Of a stretch of 50,337 nt of DNA, positions 24,432-32,178 are shown one piece after another (within the stretch, counting starts at the first letter, position 1; the number at the start of each line of letters is the position of its first letter). Location: contig JBFWWZ010000016.1 of assembly GCA_050245915.1 (NCBI GenBank), positions 1 through 50,337 of the forward strand, written 5' to 3'. A program made the position numbers and the translations under genes. The notes under the pieces were generated by a model. That model was not told the DNA's origin. It saw only the letters and a list, made by a program, of their open reading frames with translations, and did not search any database. Source of the stretch: JBDSKH01 sp050245915 (GTDB lineage Bacteria; Actinomycetota; Actinomycetes; Actinomycetales; Microbacteriaceae).

Positions 24432-25660
24432 CGGTGCGTCTCCCGGTGCGTCGACTGCGGATGCGGAGCCACGATCCTCTCGAACGGGATGGTCAGCACC
24501 ACCGAGGTGCCACCACCGGGTGTCGACCAGATCTGGGCCGAGCCGCCCACCGACTCGATCCGGTCGACGATCGACCCCCGCACCCCCAGCCGGTCCGGGG
24601 GGATCGCCGACATGTCGAACCCGGCACCCTGATCGGTGATCATCACGGTGATGTCGTCGGTGTAGATCAGCTCCAGCTCCGCCACCGATGCACCCGAATG
24701 CCGCAGGACGTTCTCGAACGCGGCCCGCACGGCGCCGACGAGGGCACGCGCGACATCCGGTGCCAGCTTGTAGACACCGCTGCCCGACCCGGTGACGTGG
24801 ATGCTGAGACCGCGCCACTGGAACTCGCTCACCATGCGCATGATCTCGTTGCGCAGCGACGCATCCTCTTCATCGGCGGTGGGGATCTCGGTGATCTGCG
24901 AGATCCATTCGGCGCCGCGCAGCTGCTCCAGGTCTTCGCGCAGCCGTGCGATGGTGCGCTCGTCGAGGGTGTCCGTCGTGTTCAGCACGATGGAGAGATC
25001 GTTCAGCACCGTGTCGTGCACGGCGGCGGTGGTGCGTTTCGCGAGATCCTCCCCGCTCGCCAGCCGCAGGGTCTCCGCCTCGAGCTCGTCGAAGTTCGGC
25101 AGCTTGCGCCGCTGAGCGTTCTGGATCGCGGCGAACGTCAGGTATCCGACGCTGGCGATCAGGAACACCATCAGCGGCCCGAGGCCGGGCCGGAACGGCA
25201 CGCCGGCGATCAGCGAGGCGACGAGGGACGCGGAGGTCGCGACCACCAGCCCGAACAGCGACCACAGGATGCCGCTCAGCGCCGTCGCGGCGGTCACCCC
25301 GACGGCGACGAGAGCGAGCGCCGGCCGGTTGATCAGGTACAGGTTGTCCTCGATCAGCCGGGGGTCGCCGTGCAGCAGCGCCAGCTGGTAGCCGACCGTG
25401 ATCACCGCGCCGACCGCCAGGTAGACGAGCACCACCTCGGTGCGGCGCCAGCGCGCGACCGCGGCGATACCGAGCAGCATGAGCACGAGGAGGATCAGCG
25501 GAAGCGGGATGTCGCCCGCCCGGTCGCGGAGCGCGAGGGTCTCGATCAGCACGGGGATGGTCGCGAGCACCATGACGGCGCCGACCGCCCAGCCCATCGT
25601 GGCGACGGTGCCGTTGATGATGCGGCCGGCGAGGTCTCTCGGGAGGACCCTGACCCTCAT
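24428..25660 (-). CDS. sensor histidine kinase, NarL-type, six-helix membrane sensor
   Basis: 410 residues: about six membrane helices (roughly 20-180) with no large external domain, then DHp and HATPase_c. The phospho-accepting His is H215 in AAVHDTVLND, the N-box is FENVLRH (N317), the G1 box DQGAGFD (about 343-349) and the G2 region GGSAQIWSTPGGGT. The H-box D after His and the short HATPase are typical of kinases that work with NarL/LuxR response regulators, yet no response regulator is encoded nearby. It starts 10 nt after the ispH stop, so it may be cotranscribed with ispH, and overlaps the kinase-like gene downstream. Confidence 0.88.
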   Translation of the reverse strand: MRVRVLPRDLAGRIINGTVATMGWAVGAVMVLATIPVLIETLALRDRAGDIPLPLILLVLMLLGIAAVARWRRTEVVLVYLAVGAVITVGYQLALLHGDPRLIEDNLYLINRPALALVAVGVTAATALSGILWSLFGLVVATSASLVASLIAGVPFRPGLGPLMVFLIASVGYLTFAAIQNAQRRKLPNFDELEAETLRLASGEDLAKRTTAAVHDTVLNDLSIVLNTTDTLDERTIARLREDLEQLRGAEWISQITEIPTADEEDASLRNEIMRMVSEFQWRGLSIHVTGSGSGVYKLAPDVARALVGAVRAAFENVLRHSGASVAELELIYTDDITVMITDQGAGFDMSAIPPDRLGVRGSIVDRIESVGGSAQIWSTPGGGTSVVLTIPFERIVAPHPQSTHRETHR

Positions 25661-25670
25661 AGGAGGAAGG

Positions 25671-26735
25671 TTAGCCCCGCCCGCGGCCTCCGAGCGCGCG
25701 ATCGTCGGCGTTGCCCGACGCGTCGGTGCGCAGCTCTTTCGGCAGGGAGAACATCAGATCCTCGTGCGCGGTGGTGATCTCCTCCACCGAGCCGTAGCCG
25801 GCGTCGGCCAGGTCGGCGAGCACCTCCTGCACGAGCACCTCCGGCACGCTCGCCCCCGACGTCACGCCGACGGACCGGACGCCGTCGAGCCACTCCTGCT
25901 GGATCTCGCTCGCGTAATCCACCCGGTGCGCCGCCTTCGCCCCGTACTCCAGCGCGACCTCGACGAGACGGACGCTGTTGGAGCTGTTGGCCGAGCCGAC
26001 CACGATGACCAGGTCGGCATCCGGTGCCACCTTCTTGATCGCGACCTGCCGGTTCTGCGTCGCGTAGCAGATGTCGTCGGAGGGCGGGTCCTGCAGGTGG
26101 GGGAAACGCTCGCGCAGGCGCCGCACGGTATCCATCGTCTCGTCGACGCTCAGGGTGGTCTGCGAGATCCAGACCAGGTTGTCGGTGACGGGCACCACGA
26201 TGCTGTCCACGTCCTCCGGACTGTTGACCAGGATGGTGCGCTCGGGCGCCTGCCCCATCGTGCCCTCCACCTCCTCGTGGCCGGCGTGGCCGATGAGCAG
26301 GATGGTGGCGTCCTGCTTCGCGAAGCGCTGCGCCTCCCGATGCACCTTCGTCACCAGCGGGCAGGTCGCGTCGATCGCGTCCAGACCGCGGTCGGCGGAA
26401 CCCTGCACGACCGCCGGGCTGACGCCGTGGGCGCTGAAGACGATGTGGGATCCGGCGGGCACCTCGTCGACGTCGTCGACGAAGATCGCGCCCCGCTTCT
26501 CGAGCTCGGACACGACATGCACGTTGTGCACGATCTGCTTGCGCACGTACACCGGGCTGCCGAACCGGTCGAGCGCCTTCTCGACGGCGATCACGGCCCG
26601 GTCGACCCCGGCGCAGTATCCGCGGGGGGCGGCGAGCAGCACGCGCTTGCCGCCGGCGACGGGAAGGTCTTTGAGCCGGCCGCGAGGGCCCGGGAGGTGC
26701 GGGGTCGCGAGCGGGACCTGCCCGTTGGTGATCAC
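25671..26735 (-). CDS. ispH: 4-hydroxy-3-methylbut-2-enyl diphosphate reductase
   Basis: 354 residues. The three Cys that hold the iron-sulfur cluster are in GYCAGVD (C41), ATCPLVTKVH (C125) and ICYATQN (C223); VGSANSSNS near residue 238 binds the diphosphate. It makes isopentenyl and dimethylallyl diphosphate, the last step of the MEP pathway, and so feeds the cis-prenyltransferase at 34799. The start is GTG 26735, exactly 6 nt behind the -10 box TAGAAT, which implies a leaderless message. Divergent from xseA. Confidence 0.96.
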   Translation of the reverse strand: MITNGQVPLATPHLPGPRGRLKDLPVAGGKRVLLAAPRGYCAGVDRAVIAVEKALDRFGSPVYVRKQIVHNVHVVSELEKRGAIFVDDVDEVPAGSHIVFSAHGVSPAVVQGSADRGLDAIDATCPLVTKVHREAQRFAKQDATILLIGHAGHEEVEGTMGQAPERTILVNSPEDVDSIVVPVTDNLVWISQTTLSVDETMDTVRRLRERFPHLQDPPSDDICYATQNRQVAIKKVAPDADLVIVVGSANSSNSVRLVEVALEYGAKAAHRVDYASEIQQEWLDGVRSVGVTSGASVPEVLVQEVLADLADAGYGSVEEITTAHEDLMFSLPKELRTDASGNADDRALGGRGRG

Positions 26736-26741
26736 CCACCG

Positions 26742-26785
26742 ATTCTACGGATCGCGGGCTGGGCGTCGCCGGGGTCGCGTAGCCT
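26742..26785. promoter_or_regulatory. divergent leaderless promoters of ispH and xseA
   Basis: On the minus strand TAGAAT (26747-26742) is followed by 6 nt and the ispH GTG. On the plus strand TAGCCT (26780-26785) is followed by 6 nt (26786-26791) and the xseA GTG. Transcription should start at or next to each start codon, leaving no room for a ribosome-binding site. No clear -35 boxes. Confidence 0.65.
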
Positions 26786-26791
26786 GACCGC

Positions 26792-28054
26792 GTGACCGAC
26801 GCTGCAGCCACCTCCCGCGCCACCGGCGACGAGGCCTCGACCTCCGATCAGCCGTGGCCGGTCGCGGTCGTCGCGCAGAAGATCAAGGGCTACATCGAGC
26901 GGCTCGGCACGGTGTGGGTCGAGGGCGAGCTCGCGCAGTGGAACGAACGCAACGGCGCCGTGTTCGGCAAGCTGAAAGACCTCGACGGCGATGTCACGCT
27001 GTCGTTCCAGCTGTGGTCGTCGACGCGGGCGAAGCTCTCCGAGGAGTTCCAGCAGGGCGACCACGTGGTCGCGCTGGCGAAGACCGAGTTCTGGGTCAAG
27101 GGCGGCACGCTCTCGATGCAGGTGCTGAACATGCGGCACGTCGGGCTCGGCGATCTGCTCGAGCGCATCGAGCGCCTGCGTCGCCAGCTCGCCGACGAGG
27201 GGCTGTTCGACCCGGCCCGCAAGCAGCGGCTCCCGTTCCTGCCCGGCTGCATCGGCCTCATCACCGGCAAAGACAGCGACGCCGAGAAAGACGTGCTGCG
27301 CAACGCCCAGCTGCGCTGGCCGAGCGTCAACTTCCGGGTGCGGCACGCGGCGGTGCAGGGCGACCGGGCGGCGGCGGATGTCGCGGCCGCGATCCGCGAG
27401 CTCGACGCCGACCCCGAGGTCGAGGTGATCATCGTCGCGCGCGGCGGCGGCGACTTCCAGAACCTGCTCGCGTTCAGCGACGAGCAGCTGCTGCGCACGG
27501 CGGCGGCCTGCCGCACGCCGCTGGTCAGCGCGATCGGGCACGAGGCCGACCGGCCGCTGCTCGACGAGGTCGCCGACCTGCGCGCCTCCACCCCGACCGA
27601 CGCCGCCAAGCGCGTCGTGCCGGATGTCGCCGAAGAGCTCTCGCGCGTGCAGCAGGCCCGCTCCCGCATCCTGCTGCGCACCACCAGCCTCGTCACGCAC
27701 GAGATCGAGCGGGTCGGGGCGCTGCGCTCCCGTCCGGTGCTCGCCGACCCCGGCACGATGCTCGCCGGGCGCTCCGACGAGATCGTGCGCTGGGTGGCGC
27801 GCGGCTCCGAGCTCATCGACTTCTGCATCGAGCGCGCCGACCGCTCGCTGGCGGAGCTGACCGGGCAGCTTCGGGCGCTGTCGCCGAAGCGCACCCTGGA
27901 GCGCGGGTACGCCATCGCGCAGCGGCCCGACGGACACGTGGTGCGCGGGGTCCAGGATGCGGCGGCCGGCACCCGCCTCCTCCTCACCCTCTCCGACGGG
28001 TCGGTCTCCACCACCGTCGACCCGGCCTCCTCCGGGTCCGAGCCCCGCGGCTAG
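26792..28054 (+). CDS. xseA: exodeoxyribonuclease VII large subunit
   Basis: 420 residues. The N-terminal OB-fold domain (VWVEGELAQWNERNGAVFG) is followed by the catalytic domain (GLITGKDSDAEKD, IIVARGGGDFQNLLAF, SAIGHEADRPLLDEVADLRASTP) and a helical C-terminal region with RTLERGYAI. With XseB it degrades single-stranded DNA to oligonucleotides. The GTG at 26792 is leaderless. Its stop TAG is also the first half of TAGAGT, a -10 box for xseB, 10 nt ahead of the xseB start. Confidence 0.96.
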   Translation: MTDAAATSRATGDEASTSDQPWPVAVVAQKIKGYIERLGTVWVEGELAQWNERNGAVFGKLKDLDGDVTLSFQLWSSTRAKLSEEFQQGDHVVALAKTEFWVKGGTLSMQVLNMRHVGLGDLLERIERLRRQLADEGLFDPARKQRLPFLPGCIGLITGKDSDAEKDVLRNAQLRWPSVNFRVRHAAVQGDRAAADVAAAIRELDADPEVEVIIVARGGGDFQNLLAFSDEQLLRTAAACRTPLVSAIGHEADRPLLDEVADLRASTPTDAAKRVVPDVAEELSRVQQARSRILLRTTSLVTHEIERVGALRSRPVLADPGTMLAGRSDEIVRWVARGSELIDFCIERADRSLAELTGQLRALSPKRTLERGYAIAQRPDGHVVRGVQDAAAGTRLLLTLSDGSVSTTVDPASSGSEPRG

Positions 28055-28064
28055 AGTGGAAGGC

Positions 28065-28280
28065 GTGTCCGACGCACCCGATGTCTCCTCGCTGTCGTAC
28101 GAAGAGGCGCGCGACGAACTCGTCCGCGTGGTGACCGAGCTCGAGACGGGCGCGGCGACGCTGGAGCAATCGCTGGCCCTCTGGGAGCGTGGCGAGGCGC
28201 TCGCCACCCGCTGCGAGGAATGGCTGCTCGGCGCGAAGGCGAGATTGGACGCGGCGCGGGCCGCGGCCGCAGACTCGTGA
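28065..28280 (+). CDS. xseB: exodeoxyribonuclease VII small subunit
   Basis: 71 residues, the usual size. The family helix pair is visible: SLSYEEARDELVRVVTELE then GAATLEQSLALWERGEALA. Several XseB subunits pack along the XseA helical arm. Start GTG 28065 lies 7 nt after TAGAGT, whose TAG is the xseA stop, and a GGAAGG run there could alternatively serve as ribosome-binding site. The stop overlaps the next start (GTGA). Confidence 0.92.
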   Translation: MSDAPDVSSLSYEEARDELVRVVTELETGAATLEQSLALWERGEALATRCEEWLLGAKARLDAARAAAADS

Positions 28281-28927
28281 GCCCCACCCCGTCCACCGAC
28301 GAGTCCGGGCGCCCGATCGTGGCCGAACTCGGCCGGGCCGAGACCCCGCAAGAGATCGCGGACCGCAAAGCCGAGGCGAGCGCACGCCGCCGGTCGAACC
28401 AGACGACCTTCAACCTGGTCCTCGCCCTGATCGCCTCGCTCGGCGTCGTCGCCCTGATCTTCCTCGTCGTCGTACGGCCCCAGTCGGTCGAGCGTGAGCC
28501 GGTCGATTGGACGGCGGGGGCGCGCGACGCGCAGCCGCAGTTCGACGTGCCGCTCGTCGCGCCCGCCCTCCCCGAGGGCTGGAGCGCGAATCGCGCGAAT
28601 CCGGGCGACGTCGCCTCGGACGGCGTGCAGACCTGGCAGATCGGGTTCCTCACCCCCTCGGGGCAGTACATCGGGCTGGTGCAGGGCGTCGACGCCAACC
28701 CGTCGTGGGTGGCGGAGCAGACCATGCGCGCCCAGCCCGCCGGCACCGTCACGATCGACGGCACCACGTGGGACGCCTACGACCGGCGCGACGTCGACGA
28801 CCCCGGCAACCTCGCGTACGCCCTCGTCGCGACATTCGACAGATCGACGGTGGTACTCGGCGGAACCGCGACCGACGACGAGTTCCGCACCCTCGCCGCG
28901 GCGGTCGCACAGGAGCTGACACCATGA
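28277..28927 (+). CDS. DUF4245 domain membrane protein
   Basis: 216 residues: a charged cytoplasmic N-terminus of about 45 residues, one membrane helix (NLVLALIASLGVVALIFLVVV) and an extracytoplasmic domain with FDVPLVAPALPEGW, matching the actinobacterial DUF4245 family of unknown function. GTG overlaps the xseB stop; TGA overlaps the carbonic anhydrase ATG. The tight coupling to xseB and carbonic anhydrase says nothing clear about function. Confidence 0.82.
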   Translation: MSPTPSTDESGRPIVAELGRAETPQEIADRKAEASARRRSNQTTFNLVLALIASLGVVALIFLVVVRPQSVEREPVDWTAGARDAQPQFDVPLVAPALPEGWSANRANPGDVASDGVQTWQIGFLTPSGQYIGLVQGVDANPSWVAEQTMRAQPAGTVTIDGTTWDAYDRRDVDDPGNLAYALVATFDRSTVVLGGTATDDEFRTLAAAVAQELTP

Positions 28928-29529
28928 TCGATCGCACCCCCGCCGAGGTCTGGCGCGAGATGGTGAGAGGCAACGAGCGCTTCGTCGCCGGCGAACCCCG
29001 GCACCCGCGGCAAGACGTCGACCGCCGCGCAGAGCTGGCGAGCGGTCAGGCCCCGCACGCCGCCCTCTTCGGGTGCAGCGACTCCCGGCTCGCGGCGGAG
29101 ATCATCTTCGACAAAGGCCTCGGCGACCTGTTCGTGGTCCGCAACGCCGGGCAGATCATCTCCGACTCGGTGGTCGGGTCGCTCGAGTACGCGGTCGCCG
29201 TGCTCGGGGTGCCGCTGATCCTGGTCCTCGGACACGACGCCTGCGGCGCGGTGCAGGCCGCCATCGACCAGTCGCAACCCGGCGCACCCGCGTTGCCCGC
29301 CCACATCCTGTCTCTGATCGCCCCGATCGCGCCCGCCGTCGAGCGCGTCCCCACGCACGACCCCTCGGAGGTCGGGCGCGAGCATCTGCGCGACACCGTC
29401 GCCGAGCTGCTGGAGCGCTCCGAGCTGGTCAGCGATGCCGTCGCCGCCGGTACGCTGGCAGTGGTGGGCGCCAACTACCGGCTCAGCGAGGGCCGTGTGG
29501 TGCCCGACGTCATCGTCGGCCAGGTCTGA
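28924..29529 (+). CDS. beta-class carbonic anhydrase
   Basis: 201 residues. Zinc ligands are seen in FGCSDSRL (Cys and Asp, near residue 42) and LGHDACGAV (His and Cys, near 101-104), which is the complete beta-CA set. It converts CO2 and bicarbonate in the cytoplasm, supplying carboxylases. ATG overlaps the DUF4245 stop (ATGA). Fumarase follows after 35 nt. Confidence 0.93.
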   Translation: MIDRTPAEVWREMVRGNERFVAGEPRHPRQDVDRRAELASGQAPHAALFGCSDSRLAAEIIFDKGLGDLFVVRNAGQIISDSVVGSLEYAVAVLGVPLILVLGHDACGAVQAAIDQSQPGAPALPAHILSLIAPIAPAVERVPTHDPSEVGREHLRDTVAELLERSELVSDAVAAGTLAVVGANYRLSEGRVVPDVIVGQV

Positions 29530-29564
29530 ACCCACCCCTCCACTCTCCGAAAGGTCACGCCGCC

Positions 29565-30959
29565 GTGAGCGACACAGAGTTCCGCATCGAGCACGACACG
29601 ATGGGCGAGGTGCGGGTCCCGGCATCCGCGCTCTACGGCGCGCAGACCCAGCGGGCGGTCGAGAACTTCCCCATCTCCGGTGAGGGGCTCGAGCCGGCCC
29701 AGATCGTCGCCCTCGCCCGCATCAAGCGCGCGGCGGCGCTCGTGAACAAAGAGCTCGGCATCGTCGACGGCGCCATCGCCGACGCCATCGTCGCGGCCGC
29801 GGACGAGCTGATCGACGGCAGACACCACGACCAGTTCCCGATCGACACCTACCAGACCGGGTCGGGCACCAGCTCGAACATGAACGCGAACGAGGTGCTC
29901 GCCACCCTCGCCGGGCAGAAGCTCGGGGCGCCGGTGCACCCCAACGACCACGTCAACGCATCGCAGTCGTCGAACGACGTGTTCCCGACGTCGGTGCACG
30001 TCGCCGTCACCGGGGCGCTGCTCGATGACCTCGTCCCCGCGCTCGACCACCTCGCCGTCTCGCTCGAGGCGAAGGCGAAGCTGTGGGCCGGGGCGGTCAA
30101 GTCGGGTCGCACCCACCTGATGGATGCCACCCCGGTGACCCTCGGACAGGAGTTCGGCGGGTACGCACGGCAGGTCCGGCTCGGCATCGAGCGGGTGCAG
30201 GCGACCATCCCGCGGGTCGCCGAGGTCCCCCTCGGCGGCACCGCCGTCGGCACCGGCATCAACACGCCGAAGGGCTTCTCGCAGAAGGTCATCCAGATCC
30301 TCGCCGAGACCTCGCAGCTGCCGATCACCGAGGCGGTCGACCACTTCGAGGCCCAGGGCGCCCGCGACGGTCTCGTCGAGGCGTCCGGCGCCCTGCGCAC
30401 CATCGCGGTGTCGCTCACCAAGATCTGCAACGACCTGCGCTGGATGGGCTCCGGCCCGAACACCGGGCTCGGCGAGCTGCACATCCCCGACCTGCAGCCC
30501 GGATCCTCGATCATGCCCGGCAAGGTGAACCCGGTCATCCCCGAGGCCGTCATCATGGTCGGCGCCCGCGTCATCGGCAACGACGCCACCATCGCCTGGG
30601 CCGGCGCCACAGGCGCCTTCGAGCTCAACGTCGCGATCCCCGTCATGGGCACCGCGCTCCTCGAGTCGATCCGGCTGCTCGCGTCGTCGTCCCGACTGCT
30701 CGCCGACAAGACCGTCGACGGCCTCGAAGCCAACCTCGAACGCGCCCGCAAATTCGCCGAGGCGTCGCCGTCGATCGTCACCCCGCTCAACAAGCTGATC
30801 GGCTACGAGAACGCCGCCAAGATCGCGAAGCACTCCGTCGCCAACGGCATGACCGTGCGCGAGGCCGTCATCGACCTCGGCTTCGTGGAGCGCGGCGAGA
30901 TCACCGAAGAGCAACTCGACAAGGCGCTGGACGTTCTCAGCATGACCCACCCGGGCTGA
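29565..30959 (+). CDS. fumC: fumarate hydratase class II
   Basis: 464 residues. Signature PGSSIMPGKVNPV near residue 312, GSGTSSNMNANEV near 105, SGRTHLMDATP near 180 and ASQSSNDVFPT near 130 are all present. It hydrates fumarate to malate in the citric acid cycle. I start it at GTG 29565, with AAAGG 10 nt upstream; the frame further upstream is a shadow of carbonic anhydrase. Confidence 0.96.
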   Translation: MSDTEFRIEHDTMGEVRVPASALYGAQTQRAVENFPISGEGLEPAQIVALARIKRAAALVNKELGIVDGAIADAIVAAADELIDGRHHDQFPIDTYQTGSGTSSNMNANEVLATLAGQKLGAPVHPNDHVNASQSSNDVFPTSVHVAVTGALLDDLVPALDHLAVSLEAKAKLWAGAVKSGRTHLMDATPVTLGQEFGGYARQVRLGIERVQATIPRVAEVPLGGTAVGTGINTPKGFSQKVIQILAETSQLPITEAVDHFEAQGARDGLVEASGALRTIAVSLTKICNDLRWMGSGPNTGLGELHIPDLQPGSSIMPGKVNPVIPEAVIMVGARVIGNDATIAWAGATGAFELNVAIPVMGTALLESIRLLASSSRLLADKTVDGLEANLERARKFAEASPSIVTPLNKLIGYENAAKIAKHSVANGMTVREAVIDLGFVERGEITEEQLDKALDVLSMTHPG

Positions 30960-30982
30960 GCGTTCCGTCGTAGCGTTGGCGC

Positions 30983-31690
30983 GTGAAGGTCCTCAGCTAC
31001 AACCTCGAGAAGAACAAAGCCGTCGGCGAACTGCTCGCCCTCATCGAGCGCCACGATCTCGATCTGCTGTGCCTGCAAGAGGTGGACGCCGCCGCCCTCC
31101 CCTCCGAGCTCGGCGGGATGCACCTCGTCGACAGGACCCTCGCCAACCGGCTCGGCCTCGCCATCTACCACCGCAGCGACCGGTACACGGCGCTCCGCAC
31201 CGAGGCGTTCGCGCTCAAGAAGTCGCTGCACGATCGCATCGCGAAACCCGCGCACGAGAGGCTGCTCGCCGCGCGGCTCGTCGACCGAGCCACCGACCAC
31301 GAGCTCGTCGTCGCCTCGTTCCACGCCGCCCCCCTCACCGCGCTGAACTCGCTCCGCCGCGCGCAGATCGCCGCCGCGCACGAACGGCTCGCCGAACTCG
31401 GACCCGGCCTGCCGCACCTCATGGTCGGGGACTACAACTACCCGCTGTTCCGCCGCGGGCTCGGGCGCTCCGTCGGCAGGACCGGTCACGACCTCACGTT
31501 CAGCGACGGCCGCACCTACACCCGCTACAAGTTCCTGCGCGGGCATTTCGACTTCGCCACCTCGGTCGGCATGGTGATCAGCAGCGTCCAGACCCTCCCC
31601 AAGGGAGGATCCGATCACCTCCCGATCCTCGTCTCGGCGACCTACGGCGAGATCCCCGCGATCGACTCCGCGGTCAGCGCCACCCAGTAG
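30983..31690 (+). CDS. endonuclease/exonuclease/phosphatase family protein
   Basis: 235 residues with the EEP fold: LSYNLEKNK at the start (Asn), LCLQEVD (metal-binding Glu near residue 34), a central ASFHAAPLTALN, VGDYNYPLF (Asp/Asn near 147-150) and SDHLPILVSA (Asp-His near 214). These residues make up the Mg-dependent phosphoesterase site. Substrate (DNA, lipid or nucleotide) is unknown. The GTG is 6 nt behind TAGCGT, so it is probably leaderless. Its last 49 bp overlap the convergent peptidase gene. Confidence 0.87.
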   Translation: MKVLSYNLEKNKAVGELLALIERHDLDLLCLQEVDAAALPSELGGMHLVDRTLANRLGLAIYHRSDRYTALRTEAFALKKSLHDRIAKPAHERLLAARLVDRATDHELVVASFHAAPLTALNSLRRAQIAAAHERLAELGPGLPHLMVGDYNYPLFRRGLGRSVGRTGHDLTFSDGRTYTRYKFLRGHFDFATSVGMVISSVQTLPKGGSDHLPILVSATYGEIPAIDSAVSATQ

Positions 31691-32091
31691 CCGGCGAGCA
31701 GCCACGGCCCGAACGGGATGCGCGCGCCGCGGCCCCGCCTGAGCAGGGCGATGGATGCGGCGACGCCACCCAGCAGGAACGCGGCGACCGCAGCATCCAG
31801 GGTCGCGGTGCCCGCCGCGAGACCGATCAGGGTCGCGAGCTTCACATCGCCCATGCCGATGCCTCCCGCGAGGCTCATCAGGTAGAGGGCGCCGCCGTAG
31901 GCGAGCCCGGCCACGAGCGGGACCCACGACCACTGCAGGGCGACAGCTACCAGGCCCACCCCGATACCCGGCACCACCATGCGGTTAGGGAGGCGGTGGC
32001 TGCGCAGATCGGCGAGCACCAGCGCCGGGGTCACCGCCGCGAGGTACACGACCGGGATGAGCGCGGAGGCGGCGGCGAGCGAGGCAGGCAC
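31642..32091 (-). CDS. prepilin peptidase, A24 family (TadV/CpaA-like)
   Basis: 149 residues, almost wholly membrane-spanning. The aspartic-protease pair is visible: ADLRSHRLPN near residue 28 and GIGMGDVKLA near 78 (GxGD motif). It lacks the N-terminal methylase domain of full-length PilD, as CpaA/TadV enzymes do. They process type IV/Flp pilin leader peptides, but no pilin or pilus gene is in the window, so its substrates lie elsewhere. The 3' end is antisense to the last 49 bp of the EEP gene. Confidence 0.85.
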   Translation of the reverse strand: MPASLAAASALIPVVYLAAVTPALVLADLRSHRLPNRMVVPGIGVGLVAVALQWSWVPLVAGLAYGGALYLMSLAGGIGMGDVKLATLIGLAAGTATLDAAVAAFLLGGVAASIALLRRGRGARIPFGPWLLAGYWVALTAESIAGISP

Positions 32092-32139
32092 CGCGGAACG
32101 CTACCGGGCGGCGGTCGGGCGCCGCCCGGCGCGTCCACA

Positions 32140-32177
32140 GGTTTCGACACGCGGCCTGCGGCCGCTACTCAACCAGC
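32140..32177 (-). repeat. intergenic stem-loop repeat, copy B
   Basis: Begins 1 nt after the phoH stop on the minus strand. Ends GCTGGTTGAGTA and GTGTCGAAACC are as in copies A and C; the central hairpin is GCGGCC-TGC-GGCCGC, different in sequence from theirs but again fully self-complementary. It may end phoH transcription, although no U-run follows. Confidence 0.8.
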
Positions 32178-32178
32178 G

